Source: an uncultured Collinsella sp. (GTDB lineage Bacteria; Actinomycetota; Coriobacteriia; Coriobacteriales; Coriobacteriaceae). From it: DNA of 64,000 nucleotides. Location of the stretch: assembly GCA_958427895.1 (NCBI GenBank), contig CAUADW010000002.1, forward strand, positions 8,078 to 72,077, in the 5' to 3' direction. Below the pieces are notes generated by a model that saw only the letters and a program-made list of their open reading frames with translations, had not been told where the DNA came from and searched no databases. Every line of letters starts with the position of its first letter. Within the stretch, counting starts at the first letter, position 1. Positions 57,534 through 64,000 of the stretch are shown one piece after another. Both the position numbers and the translations under genes were made by a program.

Positions 57534-58550
57534 ATGACCCAACCAGTTCGCACCGCACCGACGCTTGCCGAGGTTGCTGCAGCTGCCGGTGTTTCGCGTT
57601 CCACGGCATCGCGTGCCCTCAACGACTCCCCCCGCATTAGCGAGGAGACCAAAAAACGCGTCCGCGCGGCTGCCAAGGAAGTCAATTTTGTACCCAACGC
57701 ACGCGGCCGGGCACTCGCCGTCGGACGCACGGAAATTATCGCCGTACTGGTTACCGAGCCTTTGAGCGAGCTGTTTAGCGATCCCACCTACAGTGAGTTT
57801 TTAAGCGGCATTACCGAGGAACTTTCGGAGTCATCTTACTTGCCCGTGATCTTGCAGGCATCTTCCTCGCATGAGCGCAACCGCGCACGCGAGCATTTTG
57901 AGCGCCGCTCGTTTGACGCCGTCATCGACGTCTCGCCCTACAAGGGCAGTGAGCTGCTCGAGGTGCTGCGCGAGCTGGGCGTACCCACTGTGTTATGCGG
58001 CCAGCTCGAGGGCCATCCCTATCGCGACGTGTTCTCGACGGTCTACTCCGACGACGAAGAGGGCGGACGCTTTGCGGCGCTCGCTATGAAAGATCGCGGA
58101 CGCAAGGACATCGTTGCCGTGCTGGGGCCGCAGGATAACCCCGCCGTCGTCGACCGCCTTCGCGGCTACCGTGCAATTTTGGGCGAAAGCCTTCCGGATG
58201 AAAATGTCATCTATACCGGATGGAGCAGCGGAGACGGCTACCAAGCCACGCGGCGGTTGCTCGCGCGCGAAATACATGCCGACGGCGTGCTATGCGGATC
58301 GGACCGTATCGCAACCGGCGTTATCGCCGCATTCAACGAAGCAGGAATTAGCGTACCCAAAGACGTTTCGGTCGTGGGCTTCGATGACCACGAGGTCGCA
58401 GCTCGCAGCGTCCCCGCGTTGACGACCATTCGTCAGCCGCTTCGCGAGGAAGGCCGCATGGCCGCAGGCATTGCGCTCGATATGATTAACGGCGCCGCGC
58501 CCACCACCACCGTCATGCACATGCAGCTCGTTCAGAGAGACTCGCTATAA
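57534..58550 (+). CDS. LacI-family regulator of ebgAC
   Basis: A 338-residue repressor with N-terminal helix-turn-helix (TLAEVAAAAGVSRSTASRAL) and hinge (FVPNARGRALAVGRTEIIAV), then a sugar-binding domain (CGSDRIATGVIAAFNEAGIS). It reads away from ebgA, with three operators between them. The likely inducer is a beta-galactoside. CAGGAG precedes the start. The stretch 57292-57533 shows no clear promoter. Confidence 0.9.
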   Translation: MTQPVRTAPTLAEVAAAAGVSRSTASRALNDSPRISEETKKRVRAAAKEVNFVPNARGRALAVGRTEIIAVLVTEPLSELFSDPTYSEFLSGITEELSESSYLPVILQASSSHERNRAREHFERRSFDAVIDVSPYKGSELLEVLRELGVPTVLCGQLEGHPYRDVFSTVYSDDEEGGRFAALAMKDRGRKDIVAVLGPQDNPAVVDRLRGYRAILGESLPDENVIYTGWSSGDGYQATRRLLAREIHADGVLCGSDRIATGVIAAFNEAGISVPKDVSVVGFDDHEVAARSVPALTTIRQPLREEGRMAAGIALDMINGAAPTTTVMHMQLVQRDSL

Positions 58551-58616
58551 GAAACCTGGGCCGGGCTTTCCGCGACGTCCGGTCACCCCACGCCCCCACA
58601 ACCTCGGCACATAAAA

Positions 58617-58647
58617 AACGAGGGAAGGCACGCGTCCTTCCCTCGTT
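58617..58647. terminator. Bidirectional terminator between lacI and aspS
   Basis: AACGAGGGAAGG pairs perfectly with CCTTCCCTCGTT around a 7-base loop. It is preceded on the minus-strand sense by no clear T run but has AAAAAA at its plus-strand 5' side, giving a T run for aspS transcription. Confidence 0.8.
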
Positions 58648-58670
58648 ACAGGCAATATGTAGCCGCTTAC

Positions 58671-60458
58671 CTACATCAGGCGCAGGCTGACGTCCTTGAG
58701 CTGGGCGCCGGAAACGGCACTCGGAGCGCCCGACATGAGGTCGGAGCCGCTGGCCGTCTTGGGGAACGCCATGACGTCGCGGATGGAATCGGAACCGGTG
58801 AGCAGCATGCACACGCGGTCCAGGCCCAAAGCGAAACCACCCATCGGGGGCGCACCAAACTTGAGCGCCTCCATGAGGAAGCCAAACTGAGACTCGGCAC
58901 GCTCCTCGGTAAAGCCCAGGAGCTTGAGCATGGACATCTGCATCTCGGCGTTGTGGATACGCATACCGCCGCCGCCGGCCTCAAAGCCGTCCATGACAAA
59001 GTCGTAGGTGCAGGAACCGGCCGCCAGCGGGTCGGCCTCGATCTTGGCGATGTCAGTCTCGGTCGGCAGCGTGAAGGGCTGATGCTCGGCAGCGTAGGCC
59101 TTGCGGTCCTCATCCCAGTGGAACAGCGGGAAGTTGACGACCCACAGGAAGTCGTGGCCCTCACGCTTGATCTCGAGCGCATTGGCCATGTGGGAACGCA
59201 TGCCACCCAGGATCTCGTCAGAGAGCAGGCGCGGGCCGGCGGCGAACATCACAAGGTCGCCGGGCTCGACGTCCATGCGCTCACGCAGAGCAGCCATCTC
59301 CTCGTCCGAGAAGAACTTGACGATGGGGCTGTTGATGGAGCCATCCTCGCGGAAGGCGATCCAGGCCAGGCCCTTGGCGCCAAACGTGGAGGCCACGCCA
59401 GCGAGCTTATCGATCTTGGCACGTGCCCAGGCACCGGCGCCCTTGGCGTTAATGGCCTTGACGACAGAGCCCTCCTCGTTCGCGGCAGTCGCAAAGACCT
59501 TGAACTTGGAGTTGGCAAAGATGTCGGTCAGGTCGACCAGGTGCATGCCATAGCGGGTATCGGGCTTGTCGGAGCCATAGGTGTCCATGGCCTCCCAGTA
59601 GTTCATGCGACGCAGCGGCGTGGGCATCTCGACGCCCATGCGGCCGAAGGCATCGGCCAGGACCTCTTCGAGCGCGCTCATGACATCGTTCTGGTCCACG
59701 AAGGACATCTCGATATCGACCTGGGTGAACTCAGGCTGACGGTCGGCACGCAGGTCCTCGTCGCGGAAGCACTTGGCAACCTGGTAGTAGCGCTCGACGC
59801 CACCGACCATGAGCAGCTGCTTCAGAAGCTGCGGGGACTGCGGCAGGGCGTAGAAGTTACCCGGCTGAATACGGCTGGGAACGATGAAGTCTCGAGCGCC
59901 CTCGGGCGTGGACTTAAACAGGGAGGGCGTCTCGACCTCCATGAACTCACGGTTGTGCAGCGCCTCGCGAATGGCAAAGGTGAAGTCGGAGCGCAGCTTG
60001 AGGTTGGCCATCATCTCGGGACGGCGGAGGTCCAGATAGCGATAGCGCAGGCGGGTGTCCTCGCTGGTCTCGATGCCGTCCTCGATCTGGAACGGCGGGG
60101 TAACGGACGTGTTGAGCACCTCGGCGTGGTCGGTCAGGACCTCGATCTCGCCGGTCGCGAGCTTGGTGTTGGTGGTCTCCTCGCCACGGGCGCGCACGAC
60201 ACCGTGGATCTTGATGGGCCACTCGGGACGCATGGTCTCGGCGATCTTAAAGGCATCGCCGTCGGAGTGCTCGGGGTCGAAAGTGAGCTGCGTGATGCCC
60301 TCGCGGTCGCGAAGGTCGCAGAAGATAAGGCCGCCGTGGTCGCGGCGACGGCTCACCCAACCGGTGAGGGTGACCTCTTCGCCCACGTTCTCGAAGCGAA
60401 GCTCGCCGCAGGTACGGGTGTGCATGGAATGCTCGTCAATGGGACGGGTCTGGCTCAT
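58671..60458 (-). CDS. aspS: Aspartyl-tRNA synthetase
   Basis: A 595-residue class II synthetase. N-terminal OB fold (EVTLTGWVSRRRDHGGLIFC), motif 2 (QVAKCFRDEDLRADRQPEFT), the bacterial GAD insertion (about 295-420) and motif 3 (GFALGLDRVCMLLTGSDSIR) are present. AAGGAGG is 9 bases before the ATG. Confidence 0.97.
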   Translation of the reverse strand: MSQTRPIDEHSMHTRTCGELRFENVGEEVTLTGWVSRRRDHGGLIFCDLRDREGITQLTFDPEHSDGDAFKIAETMRPEWPIKIHGVVRARGEETTNTKLATGEIEVLTDHAEVLNTSVTPPFQIEDGIETSEDTRLRYRYLDLRRPEMMANLKLRSDFTFAIREALHNREFMEVETPSLFKSTPEGARDFIVPSRIQPGNFYALPQSPQLLKQLLMVGGVERYYQVAKCFRDEDLRADRQPEFTQVDIEMSFVDQNDVMSALEEVLADAFGRMGVEMPTPLRRMNYWEAMDTYGSDKPDTRYGMHLVDLTDIFANSKFKVFATAANEEGSVVKAINAKGAGAWARAKIDKLAGVASTFGAKGLAWIAFREDGSINSPIVKFFSDEEMAALRERMDVEPGDLVMFAAGPRLLSDEILGGMRSHMANALEIKREGHDFLWVVNFPLFHWDEDRKAYAAEHQPFTLPTETDIAKIEADPLAAGSCTYDFVMDGFEAGGGGMRIHNAEMQMSMLKLLGFTEERAESQFGFLMEALKFGAPPMGGFALGLDRVCMLLTGSDSIRDVMAFPKTASGSDLMSGAPSAVSGAQLKDVSLRLM

Positions 60459-60714
60459 ACCAGTGATCCTCCTTTATGGATCTGTGCCGCCCCGTGTCGT
60501 TCCGGGCGGCGTCGTACAGATTTGCCCAGCCTGCGTAAACCGCGCAGCCAGACATGGCGTTCTATCTTATCGCACCTGTGTCGATGTGCCGCGAAAAAGT
60601 AACTCTTGCCCAAAGACTTGACGGAGACGAAACAATTGACGCACCGTGGCCGTCGCCAAGGCGCGCCACGTGCGACAATGTGCCCCAATACAACTGCACT
60701 CGGAAAGGCCCGCC

Positions 60715-61350
60715 ATGACTGCACGCCTCATCGTTATGGATATCGACTCCACACTCATCAACCAGGAGGTCATCGACCTGTTGGGCGAGGAGGCCGGCGT
60801 AGGCGAGCAAGTGGCGAAGATCACTGAGCGTGCCATGCGCGGCGAACTGGACTTTAAGCAGGCGCTCGAGGAGCGCGTGGGGCTGCTTGCCGGCTTGGAC
60901 GAGAGTGTGTTCGAGCGCACCTTTGAGCGCGTGACGTTTACCCCCGGCGCGCTGGAGCTTGTGCGCTCGGCGCACAGCAAGGGCTGGAAGGTCGGCGTCG
61001 TGAGTGGCGGCTTCCACGAGGTCGCCGACAAGATCGTGGCCGCCGCGGGCATCGATTTTTGCCTGGCCAACCGCCTGGAGGTCGTGGACGGCAAGCTCAC
61101 CGGTAAGCTGGCGGCAGACATTGTGACCAAAGAGTCCAAGCTCATCCAGCTGCTGGACTGGGCAGTTGAGTGCGGTGTCGACATGGCCCATACCGTGGCA
61201 ATCGGCGACGGCGCCAACGACATCCCCATGATTCAGGCTGCGGGCACGGGCATCGCGTTTTGCGCCAAGCCCAAGACGCGCGAAGCCGCCCCGTTTGCCA
61301 TCGACGAGCGCAACCTGATGCTCGCCATGGACATCATCCTGCGTGACTAG
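60715..61350 (+). CDS. serB: Phosphoserine phosphatase-like HAD enzyme
   Basis: A 211-residue HAD phosphatase: motif I DIDSTLI (residues 8-14), motif II VSGGF, motif III Lys region and motif IV GDGANDIPM match SerB, which makes serine from phosphoserine. It lacks the N-terminal ACT domain of long SerB proteins. GAAAGG precedes the ATG; the longer frame upstream overlaps the promoter region. It is divergent from aspS. Confidence 0.9.
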   Translation: MTARLIVMDIDSTLINQEVIDLLGEEAGVGEQVAKITERAMRGELDFKQALEERVGLLAGLDESVFERTFERVTFTPGALELVRSAHSKGWKVGVVSGGFHEVADKIVAAAGIDFCLANRLEVVDGKLTGKLAADIVTKESKLIQLLDWAVECGVDMAHTVAIGDGANDIPMIQAAGTGIAFCAKPKTREAAPFAIDERNLMLAMDIILRD

Positions 61351-61385
61351 CCGATCCGTCTAACAATTGAATCAGTCTGTCCTAT

Positions 61386-61440
61386 AGTTTCCGAACAATT
61401 TTGTCTTAGTGTTCGGAAACTTGCCCTTGAGTGCTAGACT
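61386..61440 (+). promoter_or_regulatory. larB promoter with 12-bp inverted repeat
   Basis: AGTTTCCGAACA (61386-61397) and its perfect complement (61410-61421) flank a 12-bp centre. TTCGGA (61412-61417), 17 bp, TAGACT (61435-61440) form a plausible promoter whose -35 lies in the right arm. This is a good operator candidate for the TetR protein encoded at the end of the operon. It could also serve as an end hairpin for serB, but no T run follows. Confidence 0.55.
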
Positions 61441-61463
61441 TTGCGCCGTCGAAGGGAACATAG

Positions 61464-62246
61464 ATGGATAAGCAAGATCTTGAGCAATTGCTGAGCGATG
61501 TTGCCGGCGGAGCAGTCACTCCGGCAGTCGCCCTCACGCGCATCCAGACGGCGCCAACCGCCGATTTGGGCTTTGCACAGCTCGATCTTTCACGCGGGGT
61601 ACGCCAGGGAGCCGGCGAGGTTGTCTACGGTGCCGGTAAAACCGCCGAGCAGATCGCCGCCATTATCGAAGCGCTGCGCGATGCCGGTCAGGAGCGCATC
61701 CTGGTCACGCGCCTGGATGCCGAAAAAGCCACGCACACCGCTGAGCTTCTCGGCAACGACATCGACCTGGGGTATGTCCCGGACGCCCAGCTCGCCCTCG
61801 TGGGCGGCAAGCCCTCCCCTACCGGCAACGGACGCATCGTCGTCGCCTGCGCCGGCACGAGCGACCTGCCCGTCGCCGAGGAAGCCGCGTTGACGGCCGA
61901 GTTCTATGGCAACGAGGTCGACCGCCTCTACGACGTAGGCGTCGCCGGCCTGCACCGCCTACTCGCGCATGCCGAGGAACTTGCCCAGGCACAGGTGGTC
62001 ATCGCCATCGCCGGCATGGAGGGCGCGCTGGCGAGCGTTATCGGCGGTCTGGTGAGCTGTCCGGTCATCGCCGTTCCCACCAGCGTGGGCTACGGCGCAA
62101 GTTTTGGTGGCGTAGCCGCACTGCTCGCCATGCTCAACTCCTGTGCCAGCGGCGTATCGGTCGTCAATATCGACAACGGCTTTGGCGCCGCTTACCAGGC
62201 AAGTCTTATCAATCATCTGAGCGCCGGCACACCCCGCGCCCGCTAA
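61464..62246 (+). CDS. larB: LarB, pyridinium-3,5-biscarboxylate mononucleotide synthase
   Basis: A 260-residue protein whose C-terminal 150 residues resemble AIR carboxylase (PurE) with VACAGTSDLPVAEEAALTAE and VGVAGLHRLLAH. In nickel-pincer cofactor synthesis LarB carboxylates and hydrolyses nicotinic acid adenine dinucleotide. Operon with larC. LarE and lactate racemase genes are not in the window. Confidence 0.9.
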   Translation: MDKQDLEQLLSDVAGGAVTPAVALTRIQTAPTADLGFAQLDLSRGVRQGAGEVVYGAGKTAEQIAAIIEALRDAGQERILVTRLDAEKATHTAELLGNDIDLGYVPDAQLALVGGKPSPTGNGRIVVACAGTSDLPVAEEAALTAEFYGNEVDRLYDVGVAGLHRLLAHAEELAQAQVVIAIAGMEGALASVIGGLVSCPVIAVPTSVGYGASFGGVAALLAMLNSCASGVSVVNIDNGFGAAYQASLINHLSAGTPRAR

Positions 62247-62256
62247 GGAGCATTCC

Positions 62257-63174
62257 ATGTCCAATCATCAGCACACGCTTATCATCGACGGCACCTCGGG
62301 CATCAGCGGCGATATGACCGTCGCGGCCCTGCTCGACCTGGGCGCCAGCGAGGAGCACCTGCGCGAACAGCTCGCCACGCTGCCGGTCGACGGCTTTTCG
62401 ATCGCCGTGACGCGCGTAAACAAGCATGGCATCGACGCCTGCGATTTCGACGTCCAGCTTGCAGAGGAGCTCGAGAACCACGATCACGATATGGCCTGGC
62501 TCTACGGCAACGAAGCAGCTGCCGAGCACACGCACGAGCACGAGCACCACCATCATGACCATGGCGAGCACGAACACGAGCACACACACGAGCGTGACCA
62601 TGAGGCCCACGGCCATGGTCACGAGGGTCACCATCACGCCCACCACCATCACCACCGTTCTTTGGCGGACGTCACCGCCATCATCGATGGCTCGCAGCTA
62701 AGCGATGGCGCCAAGCGTCGCGCCCTCGCCATTTTTTCCGTACTCGCCGCGGCCGAGGCCAAGGCTCACGGCAAAACGCCCGAGACCGTCATGTTCCACG
62801 AGGTGGGCGCCGTCGACTCCATCGTCGACGTCTGCTCTGTCGCCATCTGCCTCGATGACCTGGGCATCGAGGATATTGTCGTCGAGTCGCTCTCCGAGGG
62901 CCACGGCACCATCCACTGTGCCCACGGCCTTATGCCCATTCCCGTCCCCGCTGTCATCAACCTGTGCCAGGCAGGCAATATCGCCCTCATGCCTGCACCG
63001 GTCGCTGGCGAGCTCGTGACGCCCACGGGCGCTGCCATCGTCACCGCGCTGCGCACGTCCGAGCACCTGCCGGCACGCTACCACATCGAAGCCGTCGGCT
63101 ACGGCGCCGGCAAGCGCCCCTACGAGGGTTGCTCCGGCACGCTCCGTTGTCTGCTCGTTCACGTGGATGCATAG
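62257..63174 (+). CDS. larC: LarC N-terminal domain protein, nickel insertion
   Basis: A 305-residue LarC lacking the C-terminal domain. The conserved N-terminus (LIIDGTSGISGDMTVAALLD), HEVGAVDSIVDV and EGHGTIHCAHGLMPIPVPAV are present, with a His-rich metal-binding loop (residues 91-133). In Lactobacillus plantarum LarC1 and LarC2 are joined by programmed frameshifting; here the N-terminal domain ends with a stop and no LarC2 sequence follows, since the next frame is a TetR gene 2 bp later. AAGGAG 6 bases upstream overlaps the larB stop. Confidence 0.85.
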   Translation: MSNHQHTLIIDGTSGISGDMTVAALLDLGASEEHLREQLATLPVDGFSIAVTRVNKHGIDACDFDVQLAEELENHDHDMAWLYGNEAAAEHTHEHEHHHHDHGEHEHEHTHERDHEAHGHGHEGHHHAHHHHHRSLADVTAIIDGSQLSDGAKRRALAIFSVLAAAEAKAHGKTPETVMFHEVGAVDSIVDVCSVAICLDDLGIEDIVVESLSEGHGTIHCAHGLMPIPVPAVINLCQAGNIALMPAPVAGELVTPTGAAIVTALRTSEHLPARYHIEAVGYGAGKRPYEGCSGTLRCLLVHVDA

Positions 63175-63176
63175 CC

Positions 63177-63716
63177 ATGGATGCCCGCAAAGAAAAAAGC
63201 CGCGCTGCCATCGTTGCGGCGTTCTCTGAGCTGCTACGCGAAGAGGACTACGGCAAGATTACCGTCGGCGACATCATCGCTCGCGCCCATGTGGGTCGGG
63301 CCACGTTCTACGGCCTCTTCAAGAGCAAAGACGACCTGCTGGCCGAGCTCGTGAGCGACATCTGCACCCACGCCCTCGACGACGATGGCACACCGCTCGA
63401 CGACCCACTCGTGCAGGTCAAGCATATCCTCAACAACCTCTGGGAGCGCCGTCAGGGCGTACGCGCCCTCGTAGCCGGCGCCGGCTCCCGCGTCTTCGCC
63501 GACTGTCTCCGCAAGACCATCATGTCACGAGCAGCCGAAACCGTCCCCGCCAACCCCACAGGCCCCACCGGCACCATGGACCGAAGCTTCTTACTACACC
63601 ACATAGCCTCAAGCTTCGTAGGAATGGTCCAATGGTGGGCCTGGCATAACTTCCAAGCAGACAAAGCCGACGTAGCCAAAGACTACCTCTCGGCCATAAA
63701 GCCCCTCTTCAGCTAA
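63177..63716 (+). CDS. TetR-family regulator
   Basis: A 179-residue regulator with an N-terminal TetR helix-turn-helix (ITVGDIIARAHVGRATFYGL FKSKDDL split at residue 45) and a helical C-terminal domain. It starts 2 bp after larC without an obvious ribosome binding site, so it is probably translationally coupled. Candidate to repress larBC through the inverted repeat at 61386. Confidence 0.85.
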   Translation: MDARKEKSRAAIVAAFSELLREEDYGKITVGDIIARAHVGRATFYGLFKSKDDLLAELVSDICTHALDDDGTPLDDPLVQVKHILNNLWERRQGVRALVAGAGSRVFADCLRKTIMSRAAETVPANPTGPTGTMDRSFLLHHIASSFVGMVQWWAWHNFQADKADVAKDYLSAIKPLFS

Positions 63717-63946
63717 GTAAGAAGCTCATCCCAAAGCATAGCCCCAACCCAGAGCGCCACGCATCCCAAAGTGCCACTCACGCTTCAATGCCCCCCCCAA
63801 CAGCAACAAGCCCCTCCCATCCAAATCCAAATTCAGATTTATATGTTGGTTGCTTGCTCGAGCGCAGCAAAGACCCCGCAGCTGGCCGCATGGGGTAACT
63901 TCCCAGCGCATTCCGCAGGACGAAAGAACCCCCGCCGCACGAAGCG

Positions 63947-64000
63947 TGAACTGCACCCCAAAACTTGGACGGCTTAAATAAGAACTACGCCGCAAGGGAC
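63947..64000 (+). mobile_element. Left end of an IS3-family (IS150-like) element, cut by the window edge
   Basis: TGAACTGCACCCCAAAACTT plus GGACGG is the typical terminal inverted repeat of IS150-group elements. The body would continue beyond the window. The 230 bp before it (63717-63946) hold no gene. Confidence 0.65.

Noticed and set aside
62964..63176. 71-codon extension of the TetR protein
   Set aside because: It lies inside larC in another frame and has no conserved sequence.
63726..63995. Minus-strand 89-codon frame at the window end
   Set aside because: Its N-terminus is the translated IS terminal repeat and the remainder has no coding character.

Overview
The window looks like a chromosomal segment of a human-gut coriobacterium, most likely Collinsella. 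This is inferred from the high GC, the AGGAGG-type ribosome binding sites, the gene repertoire (kdp, feo, GlnR-like/glnA, ebg, Entner-Doudoroff genes, Coriobacteriia-like efflux systems) and many intergenic palindromic repeats. No rRNA operon, intact tRNA or CRISPR array is visible; 16S or whole-genome comparison was not possible.

Layout. 1-1.2 kb: N-terminal part of a secreted beta-helix surface protein, cut by the window edge. 1.7-8 kb: HAD phosphatase, MFS exporter, molybdopterin genes (moaA and a moaC-mobB fusion) and an endonuclease-like protein flanked by two copies of a 63-bp palindromic repeat. 8-14.4 kb: a heterodimeric ABC exporter divergent from a MATE exporter with its MerR regulator. 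14.5-16 kb: an AT-rich pair (C39-like secreted protease and small lipoprotein) that looks acquired. 16-22.5 kb: ligA, an HtrA protease, a GlnR-like orphan regulator and glnA. 22.6-28 kb: a sugar-acid locus with LacI and FCD-GntR regulators, kdgK, eda and a YczE-like membrane protein, carrying shared operators and two kinds of conserved RNA-like structure. 28-31 kb: an AAA ATPase behind 10-bp tandem repeats, a broken integrase, an IS3-family end and a tRNA-Met 3' fragment (old integration site). 31-34.7 kb: MGMT-like protein, MFS plus CBS pair and an ArsC-like protein, possibly an island. 34.8-37.2 kb: an IlvD/Edd-family dehydratase next to a deletion scar that joins remnants of a gluconate permease and a GntR regulator. 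37.3-39.3 kb: an Old-Yellow-Enzyme-type reductase. 39.5-47.8 kb: kdpFABC divergent from kdpDE. 47.8-51.2 kb: feoA-feoA-feoB plus a Cys-rich partner. 51.4-58.5 kb: HPr, an amino-acid permease and ebgAC with a LacI regulator. 58.7-63.7 kb: aspS, serB, larB-larC-tetR. The last 54 bp are the start of an IS3-family element.

How the genes work together. A dehydratase (34.8 kb), KDG kinase and KDPG aldolase would make a semi-phosphorylative Entner-Doudoroff route from sugar acids to pyruvate and glyceraldehyde-3-phosphate. The LacI protein at 22.6 kb probably controls both kdgK-eda and the YczE-like gene, because the same 16-bp operator precedes both. The most interesting observation is a pair of candidate cis-acting RNAs: (i) a hairpin with conserved loop CACCCTAC directly after each LacI operator, and (ii) a larger element with conserved strings AGTCCCATTCCGG and AGTGCCTCCGATAACC in the leaders of eda and the YczE-like gene, with helices that differ in sequence but keep pairing. 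I do not recognise either as a known riboswitch class. The region is also rich in dispersed hairpins (four families) and has two MITE-like elements.
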